Of a DNA stretch of 64,000 bases, positions 36,200-48,484 are shown in pieces. The stretch spans positions 670,690 to 734,689 of the forward strand of contig NW_006281099.1 of NCBI RefSeq assembly GCF_000203795.2. Direction: 5' to 3'. The notes beneath the pieces were generated by a model. It saw only the letters and a list, made by a program, of their open reading frames with translations. It did not search any database and had not been told where the DNA came from. A program made the position numbers and the translations under genes. This DNA comes from Batrachochytrium dendrobatidis JAM81 (lineage: Eukaryota > Chytridiomycota > Chytridiomycetes > Rhizophydiales). The number at the start of each line of letters is the position of its first letter. Position 1 is the first letter of the stretch.

Positions 36200-38157
36200 A
36201 TGGTGGTGATTATACATGCAGTGCTGATTGCTGCTTTGGCTACAGTCGTTTGTAAGTATGATTTGAACTATCTAGCCATGTGTCATTTGATCATTCACAA
36301 GCATGAATGCTAACGGGTTTTATTAAAACAGTTGGACAACCTGGTATGCCGCCCACAATTAAACCGCCTGCTAAACCGTTCACAGTCAGTACAGATGGTC
36401 GATGTGGACCCCATACTGGCACCACATGTCCAGACAACAGTTGCTGCTCTCAATCTGGATTCTGTGGACTTTCCCCTGGCTATTGTGGAACAGGTTGTCA
36501 AAAACCCTTTGGAACTTGCTGGAAAACTACCGTGTCGCCTGTCTTGGGTATCGAGCATGCAGTCAGTATAAACGATCGATGTGGACCAGAATACAAAACT
36601 AGGTGTCCTGACGATAAATGCTGCTCTCGGAATAGATTCTGTAGTGCCGATGATGACTATTGTCGAGACGGATGTTTGTTTGGATACGGACTCTGTCTTG
36701 AAGTTTCTGACCCCACTACTTTGCCTAACGGTCTTACAATTGGTCGCCGCCAATGTGGACCAGATATCGGTGTCAAATGCGCCGGAAGGAGTTGCTGCTC
36801 CAAAGACGGGAGATGCGGCAATGATGAACATCATTGTCACGCAAACTGTATGGAGGGATACGGAGTTTGCTGGGATTATAGCGTGCCATTCAGTTTAGAG
36901 AGCGGGATTCCAATGTCCAGAAACGGTCGATGTGGAAAAAAGCTTAACACCAAATGCGATTCCAATCATTGCTGCTCCAAAGATGGGGAATGTGGATCCG
37001 ATGAGGACTATTGTGAAGCAGGCTGTCAAAAAGGATACGGACGTTGTTGGAAATACAGCCCAACAACTTATGCAGAGGGCGAGGCTCCGCGCGATCTGAA
37101 TAATAAGTGTGGGCAAGATCTCGGTGGTATGAGTTGTAGGAACAACCAATGCTGCTCCAGAAGTCAATACTGTGGAACCTCGGACTATTATTGTGGAATA
37201 GGATGTATTCGCGGATTTGGAACTTGCCTAGGAATTAACCCACCAAGAGATGGACCTTATCTCAGCATAAACGGTCAGTGCGGATCAGACCTCGATACTG
37301 TATGTCCAGACGCGCAATGCTGCTCTAAAAATGGAGTCTGTGGAGAAACTAAAGGTTATTGTGGAAGGGAATGTCAGAGAGATTATGGAGTTTGTTGGGG
37401 TGGTGATACACCACCCTATAGAGCACAACCACCACCACCAGCTAAAACACCACCACCCAGATCACCAGCACAACCAAAAGCTAAAGCATCAGCACCAGCA
37501 CCAAAAACTGACTATCCAATTAGTGAAAACAATCGATGTGGAGAAGGATTCAACACCCAATGTCCAGGCAAAACATGCTGTTCTGGAAAGGGATTCTGTG
37601 GAAAAACACCTTCTCATTGTGGAGTAGACTGCCAGAAAGGCTATGGATCTTGCTTGACACCCGAAGCACTAGCCAGGTTATCAGCTAAATCATCAGCATC
37701 AGCACCAGTACAACCAAAAGCACCAGCACCAAAAACTGACTATCCAATTAGTGAAAACAATCGATGTGGAGAAGGATTCAACACCCAATGCCAAGACAAA
37801 ATATGCTGTTCTAAACATGGATTCTGTGGAAAAACACCTTTCCATTGTGGAGATGGTTGCCAGAAAAGCTATGGATCTTGCTTGACACCCGAAGCACTAG
37901 CCAGGTTATCAGCTAAATCATCAGCATCAGCACCAGTACAACCAAAAACATCAGCACCAGCACCAAAAACTGACTATCCAATTAGTGCAGATGGTCGATG
38001 TGGAAAAGAATTCAAGACCAAATGTCCAGACAGGACATGTTGCTCTGGAAGTGGATTCTGTGGAAAGACTAAATCTCATTGTGGAGATGGTTGCCAAAAA
38101 GACTATGGATTCTGCCTAAAGCCTGAAGCATTAGCCAGGTTAAGAGGCGAGTTGTAA
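36200..38157 (+). CDS. Secreted CBM18 lectin-like protein, nine modules (gene 3)
   Basis: Exons 36200-36251 and 36332-38157 encode about 625 residues: the same signal peptide, nine CBM18 modules in the same order as gene 2, and the same linkers between the last three. In the first six modules I count by eye about 22 residue differences from gene 2, concentrated in module interiors (for example GFCGLSPGYC versus GRCGLSPDHC). The last module (CGKEFKTKC) is closer to gene 1 than to gene 2, and from there on the DNA follows locus 1. It is therefore a recombinant between two lectin genes. Predicted secreted chitin-binding lectin; no enzyme domain. Confidence 0.9.
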
Positions 38158-40611
38158 TTTAAACTAACACGATGGTTATTACATTAATGGATCCAAACTG
38201 TCAACACATTGATATCTTGGCAGTAATATAAAATAACGAGTGTGACTGATTTAGTCATCAGTTGCCCAGTCGATTGATTTGTATTTGTCATGACCACAAA
38301 CGTTTACAATAAAGATTCAGATATTGTTCATGATCGACTGATTAGTATTGGATCGTGTAGATCTTTGAGCCAAAAGAGCATGTTAATACAGTATCGAGTG
38401 TTGGATAATCATGATAGTAGGAAATAAGATTGATAGTCATGAATAGAAACGGTTAGCCAACCAGTCGGTAGACTTGCAGTTGAAAGGCTTTGATAACGAT
38501 TATTAGGGTTATCAGGGTTATTAGGGTTATCAAGACTAATAGGATTATCAGGACTGTTGGAACAAGTACCAAGAGATTCGATACATAATGGGAACAGGAA
38601 CGGTTCATATCCAGCCAGATACTATGCATCATACGCCATTGCATCGTATGGACTTGACAGCTATCAAGCAGGAACTTGCTGATTCTTTGGGTCCATTTCA
38701 TGCACCGGCTTACTGGTCATTACTGCGTTCATTCTTGAATGGTCGCTGCTCTAAACAGAGCTTTGATATGGCGACAGTGGACATGCTTACTGGTGTTCAA
38801 GGTAACCTGTTCCATGTATCATTCATTGTACTGTATTCATGGTCTCGTATGTGATCCTCATACCCGTCATGTTGATATTCCTGAATTGGCTCTTGCCATG
38901 TTGATATTGATGTTGATATTCATATTAATGCTGATATTAATGTTCATGTCCATCACAACCATTCATCATCTCATTCATCTCATGCATTGGAATGTTAGCG
39001 AGTCTACACAATAAACTCATCTTGGCCATATGCTACAACTTACAAGCTGGTGTTCCTCCACCAACTGGCCCACCCGACACTGACTTTGTTCCAAAGAATA
39101 GTCTGGCATTTGCTGCTCCCATCGAAATATCCGTCACTTCGATCGCAAACTCTTTGAAACGTCCTGCTCAGGAAGAACTGCTATCTCCCATGGAGATCAA
39201 GAAACGCTTTACCACTGCCATGATCATGTCGCTTTCTTCTCAAGATCGTCAACGACTCATTGGACTGGGTATTGTGGTAAGGATTCGAGTCCATTTAGAT
39301 TAGTATCCAACATTGTGTTGCAATACAAGCTGTTAATTCAGTGTTGATGTGTGTTGGTATAAACCTTGCAGAAGCATAAAGATGAACCGGTTTTGCCGCC
39401 TTCCAAGAAAGTGCTCTTTCCAAACGGATTCCCTGTTGGTATGCATACTTGCTCTAGTCTCGGTTCTAATGTAACGTTTGAATGTCCAGATTTGCAAACA
39501 GTAACTCACTCCAACATCACGACATTAGGAATAGATTCGATTCCTAGGTCATGCAAGGATGAAGGCGATCTTCCATTGATGGATATGCTTGAGCAACGAC
39601 TCCGGTTTATAAGTGGAATTCAAGGACTGGGAGATCCACCTACGCCGGAATCAGCCAAACTGATTTCATTTGCACTTGATGTAAGCCGACCATTACATTT
39701 CGAATGTGTTGATTGAGCCGTGCTTGATGTGTCGCTATTGTTGATTCCTTTACAGAATTATCTCAAGAACTTGTTGCAGGCTATTTTGCGAGCACTGACT
39801 CCGCTCCGTGCTATGCGTACCACGATTGCTAGTGATTATGCACCGACCGATCCGTCGATAGCTGCGTCGTTGCAATGTAAACCAAACCCAAAAAAGCGTG
39901 CATTGATTACTACAAAGACATCCAAATCGGTTGTAAACGGATCGGATTTGGTGATGAGTAAGAATAGTTGACTGAACACTTTGAATGCATGTTGTGATTA
40001 CAATGGATATCAGCAATCGTATATGCACCAGATGTAAACTCGTTTAATTGATTGTGGTGAATTGTAACTGTATAGCCAATACATCCAAATCTGGCGACAA
40101 TGCAGTCCAGTCGATGTGTACAACGACGGATTGGTCAGCATCACAGTTGACAGATTGTCACGTCAAGCCATCTCAATGCACACTGGCATCGACGATTTCA
40201 TCACTTGAAGCACTTGAAGCACTGCACCGGCCTTTTGGGTTAGACGAGCTACGATTTGTGTTTGATTTTTTGCCACAAATGGAAACCGAGACACTGGAGC
40301 GTATTGCACTCGAGGCATTATGAGATGCGCCGAGTGGGATCAATTGGGACACATTGTAACTAAATCGATTGGTATTACTGTTTGGACATATTTATTAATA
40401 TCTAGTATGCTTGGCATTGATTCTAATAGACGATTCGACATATCAAAGTGTTGATAGTATCAGTGGTTTGACATCAAAAGTGTTTATAGTTTTGAGATGT
40501 TCATATATCAAGTTTTTAATAAAATGTCGGTCCATATGTTTAACAATAGTGATTTCAGATGGACAACAACATGTTGATGGAAAATACAGAGTTTAAGCAA
40601 GTGTTTATCCA
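38158..40611 (+). repeat. Segmental duplication, copy B (CBM18 3' flank + TADA1-like gene)
   Basis: Counterpart of 11030-13477. The offset changes only from 27,128 to 27,134 because of a 6-base difference in the AT-rich repeat of TADA1 intron 1. Confidence 0.9.
38588..40323 (+). CDS. SAGA subunit, TADA1/Hfi1-like (copy 2)
   Basis: Exons 38588-38801, 38999-39276, 39372-39680, 39756-39957 and 40076-40323 have the same lengths and splice sites as copy 1 and encode 416 residues. Only a few residues differ (Asp to Asn in TSIANSLK; changes near TIASDYAPTDPSIAAS). All splice signals and the frame are intact, so both copies may be expressed. As a subunit of a defined-stoichiometry coactivator, a recent intact duplicate is unusual. 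Family evidence as for copy 1. Confidence 0.72.
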
Positions 40612-40843
40612 ACCGATCGGAATGACTGGCAAGAGTTTGGCACTGAAGCGGAGTTACAGTTTGAAGATTGCCATTTTGAACCAAAACATTCAATAAACTC
40701 ATGTGGCTGTTTCGTTGTGTGACATGTGAGTAGAAAGACTTTCATAAAGCAATGGCTGCGCCTCCTTCCTTGGCATATATAAACCAGTCTAGTTGGCACC
40801 ATTGTCATCGCAGACTTCACTCCAGCCTTGTTACTATCTCACC
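40324..40843. other. Intergenic region
   Basis: The first 288 bases are the end of the duplicated segment. The rest is unique sequence with the presumed promoter of the AN1 zinc-finger gene. No gene seen. Confidence 0.4.
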
Positions 40844-41267
40844 ATGTCATCGAATACTGGTTCTCCCGTCACTGCCGAGGCTCTTTCTGCTGCAGCATCA
40901 GCAAGCGTATCACCAGCTCCTACTCCAAAAAAGAGCAACAAGTGCTATCTCGAGGGTTGTGGAGACCGAGTTGTCAAGATTGTTGGTGACTGTCGTTACT
41001 GGTAAGAGCATATTGCTATTTGTGTCCAGTGTGTCCAGTGTGTCCATACACTGCTTACGAGTGTTGTCAGCTATATCAATGATTTACAATCGCAACCCTT
41101 CTAATATGCACTCCAACTTGCTGCTGTCTAGTACGAACAAGTTTTGCGCAAAGCATCGCTTGCCTGAAGCTCATGCATGCTCTAATATGGAACACTGTAG
41201 ACAGAGTTCTCATGAGCGACTTGCAGGCAAGCTGCTGAAAGAGCGAACAGTCGCTGCCAAAGTCTGA
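40844..41267 (+). CDS. Small AN1-type zinc-finger protein
   Basis: Exons 40844-41001 and 41132-41267 give 97 residues. After a Ser/Ala/Pro-rich start comes one AN1 finger whose Cys/His ligands span the intron: CYLEGCGDRVVKIVGDCRYC, then KFCAKHRLPEAHAC and HC. A basic helix follows (HERLAGKLLKERTVAAKV). Single-AN1 small proteins such as yeast Tmc1 act in stress responses linked to the proteasome or Cdc48, so a role there is plausible but not shown. The splice restores the CRYC ligand, which supports the model. Confidence 0.8.
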
Positions 41268-41629
41268 GAGCTTAAATATCACTTTTTAGATGCGACTTGA
41301 TTCTACTTTTTCACTGGCTGCATTGGTCCAACTCTTATTCAAATAAACTTTTTGGAATTCATGGGTTACAACTTGTGTATTCCATGCTGACTTCCTGCAT
41401 CGCTGTTCATTGATAAATGTGTATAAACTGGTCTGCAATAAGTAATTTCAATTCAATATGAGACCAAGCCTATGGCTTGGGTAATTCAATGCATAATTGG
41501 CTGGTTTTAGATTTACAACAAATACAGCTCCACTGTAATCATTTTAACTGTATGACTTACAATCCAATATTTTGAAAATCAATATTACTCATCACATGCT
41601 TATTTCATTGCCTCGAAACTTGTCTAATC

Positions 41630-43411
41630 ATGTCTGATTCAACATTTGAGGACATTTGCTGTACCTCGCTATCAGCTCCTCAGCGTAGTTTTCTAGACTC
41701 ATTACTAAGCTCCTATAATCTTTGTTTGGTTGCACCATCATGCAAAATATCACCTGCTGTATCAGATCTCATTAATGGTCCTTTTCTGATAAATCGTACA
41801 TCTGCTATTTCTCCAGACTTTGTTATCCACAACATGTCATTCAACCCTACAAGTACTATTTCAAATAGCACTATTACGTTGGCAGATCAACTTGTTCAAC
41901 AAGCCAACAAGACCTACACTGCACACCAGTCAGACAGACACAGTCTTACTGCTTTGCCCAAGCGTTACAAACACCAAAATAGTATAGAGAAATCCGATTT
42001 GGTTATGGGTGTTCAAAGCCTTTCCAAAAAGCTCTGCGATACTATTCAACATGCCATTCGCATTTCAAGCAATTTGTCCACAAATGCTGATGAAAAAGAT
42101 AATACTGCTACTGCACAAGCTCAGCTTATGCTTTCTCAATCCAAAGCTATCGAACGATCTGCCATCATCTGCTCCATTTCAAGACAGATTTGCGAATTGG
42201 CACAGTCGTTACAGGTAACATTGACTTGAATATAACCCATACATCAAGATGCACCCATATTACTGGATAACCTTGTTTTATTTTAAAATACAGTATTTAT
42301 CTAAAGAGGATATGTTGGATCCACCAATAATTGATTTATTGCTACTATCTGATGAAGATGCACTGGACATTATAAGGATGTTATTTGAACCAGATCATAC
42401 TACAACAGCATTCACCACTGCCTTTGACCCATTTATTTTTGTGTTTAGATATGTAATTCGATGGCTCTTATTTCAACGACTGGTTGAGCTAGATCGTCCT
42501 TTTGGCCGTACACTCGCGTCAGCATTACGAATTGTAATGAAAGCGCAGCCTAAATTGGCCATGAAAGAACTCATTGTTGACCTTTTATGGGACTATTCCC
42601 AGCGGTCTGGTGAGTTTGTAGAATTCAATGAATTGTATTGAGGTTTTACATGAGACTCGCAAGGGTCAATGTCTTGGGTGTTTCAAAGCGTAGGCATTAC
42701 AGTATGGAATACTGATTGATTGACTGTATTAGCTACTGCTATGATTGAGTCAATTTGCAAAATATCCAAAGAATCCTTATCTCAAGAAGACCAGTTATAT
42801 CTATTATGGCAAGCAAAAAATATTTGAATGTATGGGTTTTCTTGGCTAAAACCAAAGCTTATTTGTCTCTATTATATGATATTTTTGGTAGTATCATTGA
42901 AGAAAATCAAGAACGGCGATTGGAATTGAATAGCTTAATGATCCCACTATTGGATTTGCTACCATTGACTTCAACATCAGTGGTAGTTTCCAGCAAATTT
43001 ATTGATGGTGAGTGCTTTGAGAAAAAAACTCCAGTGTCTAGATTTGATATTAATAGAGTTTTCTCAACTCATTTTGTACACTTGAACTAGTTATTCTTGC
43101 ATTTTTGTATAGATTTCAACCAGATATTCGGCAGAGTGCTGTTAAATTCGCATCAGCTATTCTCGGCGTGTGTCATGCATTTGAAGACATGGTGAGTTGA
43201 AATAATGAAATTCAAAATATTGCACGAGTAAACTTGTAATTGAACTACTGTATTCATCAATCCAACGGATACTCACCTGGATCTTTAATGTAAATAGAAA
43301 CTCTCTTTTATTCAAATCAAAATGCTTGAGCAGCTAGCATTTGGTACAAACACCTTTTTGCGTAGAAAACTTGTATCTAGCACATCTCGACTTTTGGCAA
43401 ATGTCATTTAA
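41630..43411 (+). CDS. FANCE-like helical-repeat protein (model with a frame problem)
   Basis: Exons 41630-42214, 42294-42609, an exon starting near 42733, one starting at 43093, and a last one ending at 43411. The stretch GRTLASALRIVMKAQPKLAM, then ATAMIESICKISKESLSQED, resembles the helical C-terminal domain of FANCE, a Fanconi anaemia core-complex subunit in DNA crosslink repair. The end, NTFLRRKLVSSTSRLL, also fits. The N-terminal 190 residues are Ser/Thr-rich and unrecognised. In the third exon the frame breaks after LYLLWQAKN (TGA at about 42819). Either a weak GTTATA donor is used (joining SQED to IIEENQERRLEL), or an A-run carries a frameshift. Family assignment is tentative. Confidence 0.5.
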
Positions 43412-43495
43412 TATAGAGGACATAATTAATGAATGGCCAAGAGCCATAGTTTATGGGTTAGATGACACTTGTTTAATTTCTTTAAATTATCAGCT

Positions 43496-43955
43496 TACAG
43501 TCGTATTGACGTAAAATGAATCACTATCTTGCATGGTAATAAACAATGATTAAATATCTGTTGCACTTTCCTACTACACATTGACCTTGATAGATATTCT
43601 CGATTTAATCAACACGACGCCTATCATGATGCTCACAATTAAAGGATAGTTTTAAACAGATTATCCCCTTTTTGTGGTTATACAGCTGACACATTTGAAA
43701 CCAGATTCATCCATTTCAATTCAGATATTGAATTCGACTGTTTCCAAACTCTACAAACTCATCCTTGATGTATTCTAAAATCTCACAATAGGCTTTCAAA
43801 AAACCAATGATTACACACCTGCGATTATTGTTTCCATGTCAACCATCAAAAGACCAGTCAAATAATGAGTTTTAAAACAATGTTTTTTCAATAAACTCTT
43901 GATCATTTCATAAGACTGTTTGTTTAGTGTTCCATTCTGCGTGAGTATAGTGGTG
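43496..43955. mobile_element. MITE, reverse orientation (~460 bp)
   Basis: The left end is TACAGTCGTATTGACGTAAA; the right end is a diverged inverted copy (CATTCTGCGTGAGTATAGTG). The interior matches the 22.3 kb copy on the opposite strand. It fills most of the gap between the FANCE-like gene and the M16 peptidase gene. Confidence 0.75.
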
Positions 43956-44111
43956 AGACTGGATTTTATATCAAGACTCGGATTTTGAAATCAAAAAATT
44001 TACTCACCTTGCAATACTTCAAGGTGAATTTACAGGTGAAAACTCCAATAAGAGCCATATCGAATCCCGTTTTCCAATACACTTTCAGTATACAATTCTT
44101 TTATATTGATT

Positions 44112-47100
44112 ATGCGAAGCGAATCTACAATTGCAACAGACCGAGTGTTTTCACTCGAGTCTACAGAGCGATTCAAGATACCGTCGGGAACATCTCGTAT
44201 TAGAGTGTATAAACTTAGCCATTCAGAATTCAGAATAATATTTGTTGAAGTGCCTGGTCCATTGTGCTCTGCCAGTATTGTTTTTCCAACTATTAGTGTT
44301 GACAACAAAGGACTTCCGCATACTCTCGAGGTAATAACTTGATTTGTTAGTTTTGGATATATAAATGGATCGTATTTGGCTGCAATGTTATGCATACCAA
44401 TTAAATAAGGATTCGAGTGTTTTGATCTAACTTTGGACAGAGTTTATAGCATTTGGTATTCTGTGGATCTCAAACGATCCCTAATAGAGGGTACTTGGAT
44501 TTTCTTGCTACTCGATGCTTATCTACTGGAACAAATGCATATACCTCTGAAGATCACACCTCTTATGAAATCACCACTGCCGGTAGACTATGACTGTGCT
44601 TACACTCTATATCCTTTTGATTGTTATTTTAATTGTCTTTATTTTATTGTAGGATCGGAGGGAATGATTGAAATTTTACCAGTGTTTTTGGATCATATTC
44701 TTAATCCAACTTTGCGCAAGTGTCAGTTTACTACAGAGGTGTATCATTTGAATCATGAAGCCAAACATCAAGGGGTTGTGTACTGCGAGATGGCGAGTCG
44801 TGAGAATGGAGAGCAAGATCTGCTGGATCGAAATATTCGGCAGCTTCTTTACCAAGGCGAAACAACTTATTCATTCGAGTGTGGCGGTTTAACAAAAGAC
44901 ATCATCAAGCTCAATAATCAAGAAATTATAGACTACCACTCAAAATTCTATCGAATTGAAAATGCCACTATGGTTATTACAGGAACAATTAGTCAGAGTG
45001 GATTATTTGCTAAGCTGCTAGAGCATGAAGAGATTTTTGCTGATAAACCACCACTTGAAGATTCATTTGTGACTCCAGTTATCAAATCACCTGCGCTTTT
45101 GAACGGAACTGACTTTGCAATCTCCAGAAAAGTACCATTTGCGTCTGCCGATATGGATGTTGGGTCAATTGGCTATGGTCAGTATTTGTGTTTAACATTT
45201 TTTTGCTGTTGATTTATTTTTGTATATTCATTTCATTTAACGTATACCACTCGAGTATCGTAGTTTTCAAAATTCATTCCTTTTAATTATGACTAAATCA
45301 TTTTTGTTTTGATGTGTATCAAGGCTGGCGCGGACCGCCATCAGAAGATGTATTTACAATCATTGCGCTAGATTTATTATATACTTATTTGCATAGCAAT
45401 GCTGCATCGATCCTTTCCCAAGCGTTTGTTGAGCGCGCCGATCCTCTCGCGTCCTCTGTTGATTTTGATATCAAGGGATATGTTGATACATCATTTATAA
45501 TCTATTTCAGTGGCGTGCCTTATTTTGATCGAGCAGACGTTGGTTCGGATGTGGAAATGGACATTGAAAAGAATTCCGACAGTAATGATGAGGATACCGA
45601 CTCCGAGGATGAAAGTGATGATGATGAAGATACCGACTCCGAGAATGACAGTGATGATGATGAAGACAACGATTCTGCACATCGTAACCTCTTTCAGCCC
45701 AATGTATTCTATGGGCTATTGAGAAACGCCTTGAGATCCTTTGCTACAAATGGATTTACTGTTCCAGGTGGGATGCTGGCAACTATTAAAAGGCATCGTT
45801 GCAAGATCATGAAGGCCTTGGAAGAGGAGCCTCATGACACCATTACCAATCTTTTACTTCCAGACATTATACGGCACCATCTTGCAGCCAGGTGAGCTTT
45901 ACTATTTAAAGCATTTGTATGCTTTAACAATTTCTAGATACACCATTTAGTTTGTCAATGTCTTTAATATTTTTTTACAAATCTTTGGTTTTCTTAGTTC
46001 AGCACTTGGTGATACACGAGCCGAACATGGAACTCCCAAGATTGCCACACGATCCAAGCTTTTTGATATTCTTGATATACTTGAAAAAAAGGATGACGAG
46101 TATTGGAAAAAACTCACGTGTCAATGGCTTCTTGAAAAGCCTATTTGTGAAGTCTTGATGATTCCAAGCAGTAAGCTTGCATTGGAACAGCAAAAAATAG
46201 AGCAGTGTGGAATTCAAGACCGAGTAAAAGTACTTGGTAAAGAAGGACTTGGCAAACTAAAAGCAGAAGCCGACCGAGCACTGGCGGAGAACAAAATTAA
46301 CATTACTGATGATCTAATGGCCAAATTTCCAGCTATTCCTGACGCATCCAAAGCCCCGTCACTTGTATCGAATATGACCAACATCAATCTTGACGAGTAT
46401 AGCAACACACGGGGTCCATTTTCTGCGTGCCAGGTGGTTCGGACAGAGACTGCTTTTGTGAGCATGCGTTTTGGACTCAATACCAGCCATATTTTAGAAG
46501 AGCTTCGGCCTTATTTGGTTTTATTTCAAGAACTCTTGTTTGAAACTGATCTAGTTTTGCCAGCTACACTGGGTTCAAAAACCATAACAATGGAGTATCA
46601 GGAGGTTGTAAGGTATGCATCCCAGGTGTTTGTCTCGCACGAAGCAGCTATAGGTTTTGGCAACGAAGTATGGAGTGCAAGTTGGCTAAGCCAAGTTTTG
46701 ATGGTATCGGCAGTATCAGAATGTGCAGATTGGGAATGCATGATCAGATTCCTGGCTCAAGTGTTGTTTTTTTCAGAATTTACTGAAAGTCGAATTTTGA
46801 CTGTTGCCAAGAATTTGCTGAGCAACATTACAGAGATTAAGCGAGATGGAGCCTGTATGCTATCCGCAGTAACAACACGCTTATACTCTGCCAAAAGCTT
46901 ATCAAGCAAAAATACATCTGATAAAGCGTCCGATGCAAAGTGTGGGTTGCCTGAGCAGTCTGATACTTTAATAGATCAGCCTACATTGAATGACGCTGCC
47001 ATTAGCATATTCACTCAAGAAAAGTTTTTGCGGGGTATAGTCAAGTTACTCAAGGTAGTGTATTATTGAAGAGTTATGATTTTTTAATTGATCAACTCTG

Positions 47101-48387
47101 AAGCTATATCGAAACACTAAACGCATTTGGTTCTACTTTTACAATAATTCAGGATGGCGAGGGATCCAAGGTCAAGGACCATCTAAATCAGCTAAAATTA
47201 GCCATACTTTCTGGGAATCAGAAAAGTACTCCAGCATTTATTCAAATTGGAGTGCCAAAGAACTTTTCACTTTCAGGTGGAGCTTCACTTGGCCAGAATT
47301 CCGAATGTGTTGATGATATTTTATGCATTTGGAACACGGAATTTACCAAGTATAAATCTCGACAGACACCCAAAGGCACCAAACGACGTCTATCAGTGAA
47401 TGACACTGCCGATCAGCCTGCTTCATTGATTAGCCCGTTTCCATTTCCAAGAAACCCCTTTCAGTATAGCCATTTAGATTTAAAACTAGGACGTGGACTG
47501 CTTGTGCCAATTCCTGGACTAACTACCTCGTATGTATCACAGTTTGTAGCCTGTGATGTATTTGCATCCCATCCACATCCAGATTATTTTGCAACCGTGC
47601 TGCTAGCTGAGATTTTATCGCGTTCCGAAGGACCTCTATACGACGCAGTGCGAGGTCCTGGGTGAGTAAAAAGGCATCTATCAGCTAGAGATTAATTAAT
47701 TTTTTGAGCTGCAAGAAATGAGAGATGTGTGTATTTATATTGTATCAATGCAATTTAGCTATGCGTACGGAGTTTCACTCAGCGTATGCCTATGGATTGG
47801 ACAGCTTTCATTGGATCTATACGATGCATCAGAACCACACAAGTCGGTGATGGCATTTTATCGTATCTTGAACACTCTTGCAACCAAGTCTGGGATGGAA
47901 GAAATATGCAGCGAGTTTAATATAGAAACAGCACGAGCTGCAGTTGCATACAGATGGGTGGCGGATTGTGCAACAGCAGACGGAGTTGTGCAAACGGCAC
48001 TTCGATCATCACTGCAGGTAAATTGTCGACCTTGTACTATTGACTGATGATTTCCAGCGGGATGTGGTTATAGTATAGATTAACGAGTATTTTGATTAGG
48101 GATTTGAGTCGCTTGAACAACATCAAAAGTATATTGAGCATTTATACACGGTAAAGCTGCCAGACCTTGAGCGAGTATTTAGACGGTACTATGTAAACTT
48201 TCTGAAAGTATCAAAGCGAGTGACTGTAGTTGTGACAGTTCCAGGCGCCTCGGCGGAAAAGCTTATAAATGAGTTTAAACAGGGAATGTGCGAGATGAAT
48301 CAGTACAATCAAGGAGATGATGCAATGACAGACAAGATTGCATTAAAGCAGATCCAGTTGAGTGACCTGCAATATGGGAATAAATAG
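44112..48387 (+). CDS. M16-family zinc metallopeptidase (Sdd3/YOL098C-like)
   Basis: Eight exons (44112-44330, 44450-44582, 44653-45177, 45324-45891, 45998-47054, 47153-47661, 47759-48017, 48100-48387) encode about 1185 residues. The inverted zinc motif HTLEH is complete, with its last His supplied across the first intron, followed by LVFCGSQTIPNRGYLDFLA. Further family segments are VFLDHILNPTLRKCQFTTEV, GVVYCEMASRE and ECGGLTKDIIKL. The layout matches the uncharacterised M16 group of yeast YOL098C rather than insulysin or the mitochondrial processing peptidase. Residues about 370-405 are an acidic Asp/Glu/Ser run (EDTDSEDESDDDEDTDSEN) made of imprecise repeats, an insertion relative to my expectation for the family. 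No clear targeting signal; cytosolic location is likely. Confidence 0.85.
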
Positions 48388-48484
48388 TTGCAAAATGATG
48401 GGCGTGACTTGGTGTCCACGTGATTGTTTTAAACATTAAAAATCAATAAATAGTTTACTGTCGAGACTGTTGATCCTTGTTGGC

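Larger units (their letters stand above)
34420..38157. repeat. Segmental duplication, copy 2 (MITE + methyltransferase 5' half + CBM18 gene 3)
   Basis: Counterpart of 22346-26083 at a constant 12,074-base offset. Here the methyltransferase gene continues beyond the MITE, so this is probably the source arrangement. To the right the sequence passes into the TADA1-bearing duplication shared with locus 1. Confidence 0.9.

Noticed and set aside
36310..36840. 176-codon minus-strand frame opposite CBM18 gene 3
   Set aside because: Antisense shadow of a repetitive Cys-rich gene; the sister genes do not keep it open.
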